From an uncultured Clostridium sp. (GTDB lineage: Bacteria; Bacillota_A; Clostridia; Lachnospirales; Lachnospiraceae): 7,835 bases of DNA. The notes beneath the pieces are model-generated. The model worked only from the letters and a program-made list of their open reading frames with translations, was not told the origin of the DNA and did no database searches. Positions within the stretch are counted from its first letter, which is position 1; each line of letters begins with the position of its first letter. The stretch lies in assembly GCA_945836785.1 (NCBI GenBank), contig CAMAMD010000062.1, positions 1 to 7,835 of the forward strand, in the 5' to 3' direction. Both the position numbers and the translations under genes were made by a program. Positions 1 to 6,683 of this stretch are shown here, in pieces.

Positions 1-33
1 ATTTAATTGACGTTCCATCCTTGCTTTACAAAT

Positions 34-627
34 TTATTTTTTATATTCCTTAATTCCGTTCCACTTCGTATCCTTATCCGATATAATCAGATCATCTCTC
101 GTCATACCCTCCGGCATCGGCCAATCAACGCCAATCTCAGGATCCGACCACAACAGACCACCCTCGTCATTCGGATGATAGAAATCCGTACACTTGTAGC
201 AAAACTCTGCACTCTCAGAAAGCACGATAAAACCATGTGCAAAATTCTTCGGAATGAAAAACTGTTTTTTGTTCTCCGCTGAAAGTCTGACTCCATACCA
301 CTTGCCGTATGTCTTTGAACCCTCGCGCAAATCCACTGCTACATCAAAGACTTCACCGCTTACGACACGCACCAGCTTGTCCTGCGGATAGTTAATCTGA
401 AAATGCAGACCGCGAAGCACGCCCTTCTTCGAACTTGACTGATTATCCTGCACGAACTGACAGTCAATGCCCGCTGCCGCAAAATCATTGTAGTTGTATG
501 TCTCCATAAAGTATCCGCGCTCATCACCGAATACAGATGGCGTAATCACCCTGAGACCTTCTATCTCCACACCATCCACTTCACAATTTTCCACTGTTAT
601 CTTTCCAAATTTCTCTGTCATAGTCAT
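34..627 (-). CDS. rfbC: dTDP-4-dehydrorhamnose 3,5-epimerase (RmlC/RfbC)
   Basis: The 197-residue protein has the size and motifs of RmlC, the cytoplasmic cupin enzyme that epimerises C3 and C5 of dTDP-4-dehydro-6-deoxyglucose to give dTDP-4-dehydro-L-rhamnose, the third step of dTDP-L-rhamnose synthesis. Visible motifs are FGDERGYFMETY (33-44), QDNQSSSKKGVLRGLHFQ (60-77) with the probable catalytic base His75, FDVAVDLR (94-101), FFIPKNFAHGF (123-133), the active-site Tyr region CYK (143-145), and GGLLWSDPEIGVDWP (156-170), whose Asp168 would complete the His-Asp dyad by family analogy. The start at 627 has GAAGGG upstream at good spacing; a second ATG at 621 is less well placed. It lies 23 bases behind rfbA, so it is almost surely co-transcribed. 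No terminator is visible after its stop, so the operon probably continues past the left edge. Family assignment is firm. Confidence 0.96.
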   Translation of the reverse strand: MTMTEKFGKITVENCEVDGVEIEGLRVITPSVFGDERGYFMETYNYNDFAAAGIDCQFVQDNQSSSKKGVLRGLHFQINYPQDKLVRVVSGEVFDVAVDLREGSKTYGKWYGVRLSAENKKQFFIPKNFAHGFIVLSESAEFCYKCTDFYHPNDEGGLLWSDPEIGVDWPMPEGMTRDDLIISDKDTKWNGIKEYKK

Positions 628-650
628 ATCGTTCCCTTCAAATTTAAAAT

Positions 651-1520
651 CTACAGCCCGTTCGCCACGTCAACCAGATACTGTCCGTATGCCGTCTTCA
701 TAAGCGGCTCTGCCAGCTTTAAGAGCTGATCTCTGTCAATAAAGCCTCTCTTGTACGCAATCTCCTCAATGCAGGAAATATAAAGTCCCTGTCGCTTCTG
801 GAATGCAGACACAAAGTCTGCTGCGTCCAAGAGCATGTCATGGTTTCCGGTATCAAGCCATGCAAATCCTCTGCCGAGCGTTTCAACCATCAGGTCTCCT
901 CTGCGCAGATATTCGTTATTTACAGATGTAATCTCAATTTCTCCGCGTGCTGAAGGCTTTACGTTCTTTGCAATCTCAACAACATCATTGTCATAGAAAT
1001 AAAGTCCCGGCACTGCATAGTTTGATTTCGGATGTTCCGGTTTTTCTTCTATGGAAAGTGCCTTACCGTTCTCATCAAATTCAACCACACCATACTCTCT
1101 CGGATCCTTCACATAATATCCGAAGATTGTCGCACCCTTTTCTCTTGACGCCGCATTCCTAAGCACCTTTGAGAAACTCTGTCCATAGAAAATATTGTCA
1201 CCTAAGACGAGTGCCACATGATCGTTTCCGATAAACTGTTCTCCAACGATAAACGCATCCGCCAGTCCTCTCGGTGTCTCCTGCACCGCATAGGAGAAGC
1301 TCATGCCAAGCTGGCTGCCATCCCCAAACAGCTCCTCAAACACCGGCAGATCCCTCGGTGTAGATATAATCAACACCTCCCTGATACCTGCCAGCATCAG
1401 TGTGGATAACGGATAATATATCATCGGTTTGTCATAAACCGGCATAATCTGCTTTGAAATAGCCTTTGTGAGCGGGTAAAGTCTGGTACCCGAACCTCCG
1501 GCAAGGATAATTCCCTTCAT
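651..1520 (-). CDS. rfbA: Glucose-1-phosphate thymidylyltransferase (RmlA/RfbA)
   Basis: RmlA condenses glucose-1-phosphate with dTTP to dTDP-glucose and pyrophosphate, the first and feedback-inhibited step of dTDP-L-rhamnose synthesis. The 289-residue length is typical of the family. The nucleotidyltransferase signature [13 protein letters not shown] spans 6-18, followed by [16 protein letters not shown] (23-38). The metal-binding Asp108 lies in VLGDNIFYG (105-113), [21 protein letters not shown] (157-177) contains the sugar-phosphate-binding Lys160, and GEIEITSVN (193-201) and [12 protein letters not shown] (219-230) with Asp223 complete the active site. The ATG at 1520 is preceded by AGGAG at about 7 bases. 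It follows rfbB with a 96-base gap in which I see no convincing terminator or promoter, and precedes rfbC by 23 bases, consistent with one operon. All key residues are present. Confidence 0.97.
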   Translation of the reverse strand: MKGIILAGGSGTRLYPLTKAISKQIMPVYDKPMIYYPLSTLMLAGIREVLIISTPRDLPVFEELFGDGSQLGMSFSYAVQETPRGLADAFIVGEQFIGNDHVALVLGDNIFYGQSFSKVLRNAASREKGATIFGYYVKDPREYGVVEFDENGKALSIEEKPEHPKSNYAVPGLYFYDNDVVEIAKNVKPSARGEIEITSVNNEYLRRGDLMVETLGRGFAWLDTGNHDMLLDAADFVSAFQKRQGLYISCIEEIAYKRGFIDRDQLLKLAEPLMKTAYGQYLVDVANGL

Positions 1521-1616
1521 ATGCTGCTCCTTTCATCATCTATGATCTGCAACAATACCTTTTGTCTGTAGCATGATATAAGTTTCACATTCACCTTGTA
1601 TGATATTGCAATTATT

Positions 1617-2699
1617 TTACTCTCCATACATATTGGTGTAATACTTCTGATAATCGCCACTGGTTACATTCTTCATCCAGTCCTCATGCTCAAAGAACCA
1701 GGCAATCGTTTTCTTGATTCCCTCGGCGAACATTGTCTCCGGATACCAGCCGATTTCTGCCTTAATCTTATCAGGAGCAATCGCATATCTTCTGTCATGT
1801 CCCTTTCTGTCCTCCACATAGGTGATCAGATCCTTCGATACCAATGCCTTTCTCGGATCATCATCCGGAAGCATCTCCTGCAGAGTCTCTATGATAATGT
1901 TAATAATCTCTATATTCTGCTTCTCGTTATGTCCACCCACATTATAGGTTTCAAACAGTCTGCCCTGCTCCTGCACCATATCAATTGCCTTGGCATGGTC
2001 TTCCACATACAACCAGTCACGTACATTCTTGCCATCACCATATACAGGGAGCTTCTTACCCTGCAATGCATTGTTGATGATAAGTGGAATCAACTTCTCC
2101 GGGAACTGGTAAGGTCCGTAGTTATTGCTGCAGTTTGTGATGTTTGCAGGGAATTTGTAGGTATCCATATAAGCCTTTACGAGCATATCGGATGATGCCT
2201 TGCTTGCCGAATACGGACTGTGTGGCTCGTAAGGTGATGTCTCATAGAAAAATGCATTGTCATCATCCGGCAACGAACCGTACACCTCATCCGTGGATAC
2301 ATGCAGGAACTTCTTGTCTGCCTTGAAGCTTCCGTCCGGCAGCTCCCATGCCGCTTTTGCACAATTTAACATAACTGCCGTTCCGAGTACGTTCGTCTCC
2401 ACAAACACCTCCGGATTTCTGATACTTCTGTCCACATGACTCTCCGCAGCGAAATGCACCACTCTGTCGATATCGTTTTCCGCAAATATCTTGCTGATTG
2501 CTTCCTTGTCACATATATCTGCTTTTACAAATGTATAGTTTTCCCTGTTCTCGATATCCTTCAGGTTCTCCAGATTGCCTGCATAAGTGAGCTTGTCTAC
2601 ATTTATTATTCTTATCTCATTATCATACTTTTTAAACATATAGTGAATATAATTCGAGCCGATAAATCCTGCTCCTCCGGTTACCAGATAAGTTCTCAT
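1617..2699 (-). CDS. rfbB: dTDP-glucose 4,6-dehydratase (RmlB/RfbB)
   Basis: RmlB oxidises, dehydrates and reduces dTDP-glucose to dTDP-4-dehydro-6-deoxyglucose using bound NAD+, the second step of dTDP-L-rhamnose synthesis. It is a 360-residue extended short-chain dehydrogenase. The Rossmann NAD motif TGGAGFIGSN is at 7-16, FAAESHVDRS at 83-92, and the dehydratase signature STDEVYG at 135-141 supplies the catalytic Thr136, Asp137 and Glu138. YSASKASSD (163-171) holds the Tyr163/Lys167 pair, and SNNYGPYQFPEKLIPL (191-206) and VYGDGKNVRDWLYVEDH (219-235) bind the nucleotide sugar. The start at 2699 has GGAGG with 6-base spacing. It is the first gene of the minus-strand rhamnose cluster and has its own promoter upstream near 2750. 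The protein is intact. Confidence 0.97.
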   Translation of the reverse strand: MRTYLVTGGAGFIGSNYIHYMFKKYDNEIRIINVDKLTYAGNLENLKDIENRENYTFVKADICDKEAISKIFAENDIDRVVHFAAESHVDRSIRNPEVFVETNVLGTAVMLNCAKAAWELPDGSFKADKKFLHVSTDEVYGSLPDDDNAFFYETSPYEPHSPYSASKASSDMLVKAYMDTYKFPANITNCSNNYGPYQFPEKLIPLIINNALQGKKLPVYGDGKNVRDWLYVEDHAKAIDMVQEQGRLFETYNVGGHNEKQNIEIINIIIETLQEMLPDDDPRKALVSKDLITYVEDRKGHDRRYAIAPDKIKAEIGWYPETMFAEGIKKTIAWFFEHEDWMKNVTSGDYQKYYTNMYGE

Positions 2700-2749
2700 A
2701 CTCTTCCTCCATACATATATGGCATGTACATAGCATGCCTATTTTTAGT

Positions 2750-2778
2750 ATTATACATAGATAAACTAATTCTAGCAT
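2750..2778 (-). promoter_or_regulatory. Probable promoter of the rfbBAC operon
   Basis: On the minus strand a perfect TATAAT lies at 2755-2750. A weak -35-like ATGCTA (3 of 6 matches to TTGACA) sits 17 bases upstream at 2778-2773. Initiation near 2743 would give a leader of about 44 bases that ends in the strong rfbB ribosome binding site. Two small inverted repeats are nearby: TTGC/GCAA flanking a GATATATC core at 2781-2797, just upstream of the -35, and a 6-bp GGCATG/CATGCC hairpin in the leader (2721-2739). Either could be a regulatory site, but both are short. The -10 is convincing and the -35 is not. Confidence 0.5.
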
Positions 2779-2830
2779 ATTTGCGATATATCTGCAAGGA
2801 AAGTCTATCCCCCTACCCGGTGTTCACCAT

Positions 2831-3475
2831 TTATCCCTTCCGTTTCCGGCTACACATGATCTTGCAAAACACCACCGCCACCAGCGTCGTAGTAAGCGTC
2901 GCCACAAGTCCCGGACCAATCACGGCAGTCGGATCCGCACTGCCGTACTGGCTCCGGTAAGCAATGATTGTCATGGGAATCAGCTGCAGCGAGGATATAT
3001 TCATCACCAGAAAAGTACACATCTCATCCGTGGCGACGTTACCACCTTTTCCCTTTTCGTTCCCAATATCATCCCCCTCTGCAAGCCACAGCTTTTGTTC
3101 CCGGGCAAGCCCCGCCAGTCCCCGCATTGCGGTAAGTCCCGCCGGTGTTGCAGCCCAGCCGAGTCCCAGAATATTTGCAATCATATTTGTTGCGATATCC
3201 TGTCGTACAGAATGGTTTTTCGGTATCCGAGGAAACAGAAAACTGATGACAGGCTCAAAGCCCTTTGTCCACCGGGCAATGAGACCTGCCTCCTTGGCGA
3301 TATTCATGATACCGTTCCACATTCCCACCACGCCAAGCATGACGATGCACAGCTCCACTGCCTCCTTTGCCGAATCCAGTGCCCCATCTGCCACACTGCC
3401 AATCACAACCCCGCCCTGTATACCTCCGTACAGTACACCCGCTATCACCATAAATGCCCATATATAATTCAGCAT
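2831..3475 (-). CDS. spmA: Spore maturation protein A-like membrane protein (SpmA, nucleoside recognition/Gate domain)
   Basis: From the chosen start the protein has 214 residues, close to the roughly 196 of Bacillus SpmA. It begins MLNYIWAFMVIAGVLYG, matching the hydrophobic SpmA N terminus. Family landmarks are GMWNGIMNIAKEAGL (51-65), FEPVISFLFPRIPKNH (73-88), NMIANILGLGWAATPAGLTAM (97-117) and SSLQLIPMTIIAYR (161-174), then IGPGLVATL (186-194) and a hydrophobic C terminus ending in a basic tail. Several hydrophobic segments make it an integral membrane protein. In Bacillus SpmA acts with SpmB in core dehydration and heat resistance of spores; the biochemical role is unclear. A hydrophilic Gly/Asp/Lys-rich insert at about 122-150 is longer than in Bacillus as I recall it. 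The ATG at 3475 was preferred over the in-frame ATG at 3529 because it matches the family N terminus and has GGGG 7 bases upstream. No spmB follows. Confidence 0.85.
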   Translation of the reverse strand: MLNYIWAFMVIAGVLYGGIQGGVVIGSVADGALDSAKEAVELCIVMLGVVGMWNGIMNIAKEAGLIARWTKGFEPVISFLFPRIPKNHSVRQDIATNMIANILGLGWAATPAGLTAMRGLAGLAREQKLWLAEGDDIGNEKGKGGNVATDEMCTFLVMNISSLQLIPMTIIAYRSQYGSADPTAVIGPGLVATLTTTLVAVVFCKIMCSRKRKG

Positions 3476-3482
3476 ACAAATA

Positions 3483-3517
3483 CCCCATAGATTTACATAT
3501 ATTATAAATCTATGGGG
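3483..3517 (-). promoter_or_regulatory. Perfect 13-bp inverted repeat covering the spmA ribosome binding site
   Basis: Bases 3483-3495 (CCCCATAGATTTA) and 3505-3517 (its exact reverse complement) flank a 9-base loop. In minus-strand RNA the downstream arm ends in UGGGGU, which is also the only ribosome-binding-like sequence of spmA, so the full hairpin would hide that site. It lies in the 72-base gap between the ABC transporter stop and spmA. A terminator role is less likely because no U-run follows the stem and the upper stem is AU-rich. The repeat is certain; its regulatory function is inference. Confidence 0.75.
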
Positions 3518-3528
3518 TTCTATGTACA
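3501..3528 (-). promoter_or_regulatory. Possible spmA promoter with its -10 box inside the hairpin loop
   Basis: On the minus strand TGTACA (3528-3523, 4 of 6 matches to TTGACA) is followed after 16 bases by a perfect TATAAT (3506-3501). Transcription would begin near 3494, inside the second arm of the inverted repeat, leaving a leader of only about 19 bases that lacks the pairing arm. I cannot exclude a sporulation sigma factor instead; I did not see a clear sigma-E or sigma-G pair of boxes. Confidence 0.4.
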
Positions 3529-3547
3529 TTTATGTCTTTAAACACAC

Positions 3548-6241
3548 TTACTCGCTCCGCAGTGCCTCAACAGGATCCTTTTTCGAAGCAACTCTGGAAG
3601 GAATCAATCCGCCAATCATTGTAAGTACCACGCTGATCAGCACCAATATAATTCCGCCGTACAAAGGAAGCTTTGCCACATGTTCCAGTCCGGCCAGATG
3701 ATTGATAATCATATTGATCGGAATATTCAGGACAATCGTCACGATAATACCGATCATACCTGCAACGAAACCGATAATCACAGTCTCCGCATTAAAGACT
3801 CTGGAAATATCTTTCTTTGACGCACCGATACTTCGCAGCACACCGATTTCCTTGGTTCTCTCAAGTACGGAAATGTATGTGATAATTCCAATCATGATGG
3901 AGGATACCACCAGTGAAATAGCCACAAACGCCATCAGCACATAGGATATCGCATTGATTATCGTACTGATTGAGGACATCATTGTTCCTACCATATCCGT
4001 ATAGGAAATCTCTTTTTCATCCTCGCCTGCAGCTTTCATCTTATCATTATATTCCTCAATGACATCTATGATTTTCTCCTTGGATTCAAAATCAATCGGA
4101 TAGATACGAATCACCTTCGGGTCATTTTCGTAAGCAATTCCGATAGATACCAGGTTGTCATCATAGGTCGCATCCTCAACCGTCTTTAAATCTGACAGTG
4201 ACATACTCTGCGTTACTGTTTCCGCAGTGGCAGTCATACTCTCCATAAACTGTTGCAGTTCATCTGCCGGCAGAGTCGCCATGTACTGATACAACTCCTC
4301 CTCAGACATATCGGCAAGTCCCATTTCTTCCATCATTTCCATAGATGACTCTTCTGCCTCTTCTTTGGCTGCCTCATTCAAATCGGTGCCAAATTCATAG
4401 CCGGTAAATACATTGATATCAGGATTTTCAAGCTGAGCCTTCCCGACCTCGCTCTCTGTTGCCATGGACATCAGTTTTTCCACAAGATCATGGCGATAGC
4501 CGATTGTCGTTGTGATAGAATGTACGGTTGCCTCCTCATTTGGCCGCACAATTCCAACGACTTTGATTTCTATACCATTATCTATCTTTTCTTTCATGTA
4601 ATCTGCATCATCACTCATGTCAACATAGCATCCCGTTTTCTCATCATACTGATAAAAATCCGAAGACGGAACTACTTTATATGTCAAAGCAAGCAACTCA
4701 TCATATGTATAGGAAGTGTTATCAAAGGTTTTTGACTCGCCCTTGAGGGCAGCACCCATCATCTCCTGAAGCTCACTGATATTACGGAGTCCCAGGGCAT
4801 ACAGCTCATAATCAGTTATCTCATTTGCCTCTGATACAACCAGGACAACCTCATCATAATTTTCCGGCCACTTTCCTGCAACCACATCATACTGGCTTTC
4901 CAAAAGCTCCTGATTGCTAATCATCTCGGACCATACATCGGAGGTGTTCATAGTCATTCCCATACTGGACATCTCAGACATAGTTCCAAATCCGATACGA
5001 TCAAATACTGTACTCGGATTTACCTGATAGATTTCCTCATCTGTATCGCTCTTATACGCATTGATTGTAATGCCATAGGTATACATGATATCACTGGTGT
5101 AGTCTTTTATTTTCTGACCATCACCCTCCTCTATGTAATCCCTGAAAGATTCCATATCGTTAATCTTGACTTCTCCCAGCATGGTATTCATGTAGTCTCC
5201 TATGAAGTTATTCGAATAAATCTTATCCATATCATGCTCTTCATCGCTCTTCATGTCCGTGCCCATCATCATGCTCATCATAGAAGTCATATCAATTGAT
5301 TCATCCGTTATTTCCAACGGATAGGTCGACAGAGTATCTTCCTCAACGCTCTTTATGTAATTTCTAAATCCATCCGACAAGGACAAAATCAGTGCAATAC
5401 CGATAATTCCGATACTGCCCGCAAATGCTGTCAGAATCGTCCTGCCTTTTTTTGTCAGAAGATTATTAAAGCTGAGGTTCAAAGCTGTTGCATACGTCAT
5501 TCTCTTGTGTTTCAGATCCTTCGAATCCTCCTGCTCGTAGGTTTCAGCCGCTGCCTCCTCATCACTGTACGGCATGGAATCATCCGTCACTTCTCCGTCC
5601 AGCAGTTTGATGATTCTCGTAGAATATTTTTCTGCCAGCTCAGGATTATGCGTTACCATAACTACCAGCCTGTCATTTGCAATTTCCTTTAAGAGATCCA
5701 TAATCTGCACGCTGGTCTCGGTATCAAGTGCTCCGGTCGGCTCATCTGCCAGCAAAATCTCAGGATCATTGATTAAAGCTCTCGCAATGGCGACTCTCTG
5801 CATCTGTCCACCGGACATCTGATTCGGTTTTTTATGTATCTGATTTCCCAGCCCTACCTTCTCCAGAACTTCCTTCGCACGTTTTCTGCGCTCTGCCTTT
5901 GATACACCCGATAAGGTCAGTGCCAGCTCCACATTCTGCAGAACACTCTGATGCATAATCAGATTATAGCTCTGGAATACAAAACCCACAGAATGATTTC
6001 TGTATGCATCCCAATCCTTATCCTTATACTGCTTTGTGGACTTCCCTTTGATGATCAAATCGCCACTTGTATACTGGTCCAAGCCACCGACAATATTGAG
6101 CAATGTCGTTTTTCCACATCCCGAATGTCCAAGAATCGACACAAACTCATTTGCCCGAAAATTGATACTGACGCCCTTTAAGGCATGTACCACCTGGTCC
6201 CCAGCCGCATAGTCCTTGACTATATTTTTTAGCTGTAACAT
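3548..6241 (-). CDS. ABC transporter, fused ATP-binding protein/MacB-FtsX-type permease with a large Met-rich ectodomain
   Basis: The 897-residue protein joins an ATPase of the LolD/MacB type to a permease. ATPase (about 1-220): Walker A GHSGCGKTT (38-46), Q-loop Gln90, signature MSGGQMQR (142-149), Walker B ILLADEP (162-168) with Glu167, D-loop ALD (171-173) and switch His198. An acidic linker (220-245) precedes TM1 (about 269-290). An extracellular domain of about 470 residues follows (290-760), then three TM segments near 762-790, 815-843 and 860-880. The FtsX-type coupling helix ERTKEIGVLRSIGASKKDI spans 794-812 and the tail IPSRVASKKDPVEALRSE is typical. MacB-type proteins act as mechanotransmitters or export peptides, lipoproteins or drugs; the substrate here is unknown. 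The ectodomain is about twice that of E. coli MacB and has Met clusters at 318-330, 421-431 and 634-645. The start is backed by AGGAGG 5 bases upstream. No partner adaptor protein is visible. Confidence 0.93.
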   Translation of the reverse strand: MLQLKNIVKDYAAGDQVVHALKGVSINFRANEFVSILGHSGCGKTTLLNIVGGLDQYTSGDLIIKGKSTKQYKDKDWDAYRNHSVGFVFQSYNLIMHQSVLQNVELALTLSGVSKAERRKRAKEVLEKVGLGNQIHKKPNQMSGGQMQRVAIARALINDPEILLADEPTGALDTETSVQIMDLLKEIANDRLVVMVTHNPELAEKYSTRIIKLLDGEVTDDSMPYSDEEAAAETYEQEDSKDLKHKRMTYATALNLSFNNLLTKKGRTILTAFAGSIGIIGIALILSLSDGFRNYIKSVEEDTLSTYPLEITDESIDMTSMMSMMMGTDMKSDEEHDMDKIYSNNFIGDYMNTMLGEVKINDMESFRDYIEEGDGQKIKDYTSDIMYTYGITINAYKSDTDEEIYQVNPSTVFDRIGFGTMSEMSSMGMTMNTSDVWSEMISNQELLESQYDVVAGKWPENYDEVVLVVSEANEITDYELYALGLRNISELQEMMGAALKGESKTFDNTSYTYDELLALTYKVVPSSDFYQYDEKTGCYVDMSDDADYMKEKIDNGIEIKVVGIVRPNEEATVHSITTTIGYRHDLVEKLMSMATESEVGKAQLENPDINVFTGYEFGTDLNEAAKEEAEESSMEMMEEMGLADMSEEELYQYMATLPADELQQFMESMTATAETVTQSMSLSDLKTVEDATYDDNLVSIGIAYENDPKVIRIYPIDFESKEKIIDVIEEYNDKMKAAGEDEKEISYTDMVGTMMSSISTIINAISYVLMAFVAISLVVSSIMIGIITYISVLERTKEIGVLRSIGASKKDISRVFNAETVIIGFVAGMIGIIVTIVLNIPINMIINHLAGLEHVAKLPLYGGIILVLISVVLTMIGGLIPSRVASKKDPVEALRSE

Positions 6242-6267
6242 ATTGTCCTCCTGTATAAAATCACGCT

Positions 6268-6283
6268 AAACAGTTACCTGTTT
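6268..6283. promoter_or_regulatory. Operator-like palindrome in the ABC transporter leader
   Basis: AAACAG, a 4-base centre (TTAC), then CTGTTT form a perfect 6-bp inverted repeat. It lies 27 bases upstream of the ABC transporter start and about 40 bases downstream of the predicted transcription start. The 8-bp palindrome TTGTACAA overlaps it at 6283-6290. This is the size and symmetry expected of a dimeric repressor site, for example of the TetR or GntR families, but no regulator gene is in the window. Confidence 0.35.
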
Positions 6284-6327
6284 TGTACAAACCATACTCA
6301 TCATGGATTTTACAAAGTTACCGAAAA

Positions 6328-6356
6328 ATATTAGCACAACAAAAGACGGATATCAA
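6328..6356 (-). promoter_or_regulatory. Probable promoter of the ABC transporter
   Basis: On the minus strand TTGATA (6356-6351, 5 of 6 matches to the sigma-A -35) and TAATAT (6333-6328, 4 of 6 matches to the -10) are separated by the optimal 17 bases. Initiation near 6321 gives an 80-base leader that contains the 6268-6283 palindrome and ends in the strong AGGAGG site. Confidence 0.55.
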
Positions 6357-6392
6357 GATAAAATGGTTTAATTTCATACTAATTTCACATTC

Positions 6393-6419
6393 TGATGAAT
6401 AATAATTATGTGAGTTCCT
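6393..6419 (+). repeat. Outer diverged inverted-repeat arm, left (partner 6684-6710)
   Basis: This 27-base stretch is the imperfect reverse complement of 6684-6710. The outermost 12 bases (TGATGAATAATA) match exactly, and 9 of the innermost 12 match. Overall 22 of 27 positions pair canonically. Three further positions would be G-U pairs in plus-strand RNA and two are U-U mismatches. It lies 13 bases outside the left end of the perfect 52-bp repeat. It may be a diverged outer part of the same element or an older palindrome into which the element inserted. Confidence 0.6.
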
Positions 6420-6432
6420 TTCAAAGATAGTA

Positions 6433-6484
6433 GGGCTGTCGCACGAAGGTCATATGGCATGTATATATGGATAATGGAGGAAAA
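6433..6484 (+). repeat. Left terminal inverted repeat (52 bp)
   Basis: It is identical to the reverse complement of 6617-6668 over all 52 positions; pairing stops at A6432/C6669 outside and C6485/A6616 inside. It contains GGCATGTATATATGG and ends in GGAGGAAAA. Confidence 0.9.
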
Positions 6485-6527
6485 CCCACTCTCGCTCGGT
6501 TGCTCACGCAGCGGTACTAAACTCGAC

Positions 6528-6586
6528 AGAAAAAGAGCCACACACTGCAATTTACACTTTGTGTATTGTAGTGTGGCTCTTTTTCT
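6528..6586. terminator. Bidirectional intrinsic terminator-like hairpin inside the element
   Basis: AGAAAAAGAGCCACAC (6528-6543) pairs perfectly with 6571-6586. Above a 2-base bulge, TGCAAT (6546-6551) pairs with ATTGTA (6565-6570), one pair being G-U, and ACAC/GUGU closes a UUU loop (6554-6564). The A-run on one side and T-run on the other let it work as a Rho-independent terminator in both directions. It separates the divergent ABC transporter and tRNA promoters, so it may insulate them from spurious transcription. Confidence 0.65.
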
Positions 6587-6616
6587 ATCTCGCTAAGTAC
6601 CGGCGTTCACAAACGA

Positions 6617-6668
6617 TTTTCCTCCATTATCCATATATACATGCCATATGACCTTCGTGCGACAGCCC
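6617..6668 (-). repeat. Right terminal inverted repeat (52 bp)
   Basis: It is the exact inverted copy of 6433-6484. Just outside it, the 9-mer ACCTTCGTG present in the repeat (6651-6659) recurs in direct orientation at 6674-6682. Confidence 0.9.
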
Positions 6669-6683
6669 CTAACACCTTCGTGT

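Larger units (their letters stand above)
6433..6668. mobile_element. MITE-like palindromic element with perfect 52-bp terminal inverted repeats
   Basis: Bases 6433-6484 are the exact reverse complement of 6617-6668. The tips read GGGCTGTCGCAC inward and are flanked by TA on the left (6431-6432) and, after one extra C, TA on the right (6670-6671), suggesting a TA target duplication. The 132-base centre (6485-6616) carries no convincing gene and is itself largely self-complementary: CGGTACT (6512-6518) pairs with AGTACCG (6596-6602), outside a 16-bp terminator-like stem. The whole 236 bases could fold into one long hairpin. Size, long TIRs, lack of transposase and intergenic position fit a miniature inverted-repeat transposable element. 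The parent transposase family is not identified; TA targeting would fit IS630-like elements, but the tips could also belong to another family such as IS1182. No second copy is in the window. Confidence 0.75.

Noticed and set aside
1..18. A minus-strand ATG at 18 that could start the next operon gene (reads MERQLN to the edge).
   Set aside because: Only six codons are visible and the AAGG upstream touches the ATG directly; the true start may equally lie beyond the edge with GGATGG as its ribosome binding site.
2715..2731. A 12-base match (ATATGGCATGTA) between the rfbB leader and the 52-bp repeat, suggesting a related element copy.
   Set aside because: A 12-mer match between two places is expected by chance in a window this size on both strands, and homology does not extend further.
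1596..3467. Long plus-strand frames of 160-200 codons opposite rfbB and spmA.
   Set aside because: They lie fully antisense to well-recognised genes, have no family motifs, and are expected from codon bias of the coding strand.
3476..3529. Longer spmA start at ATG 3529 adding 18 residues (MYIEPHRFIIYVNLWGIC).
   Set aside because: The added residues are translated hairpin sequence, have no good ribosome binding site, and do not match the SpmA N terminus, which begins at MLNYIW.
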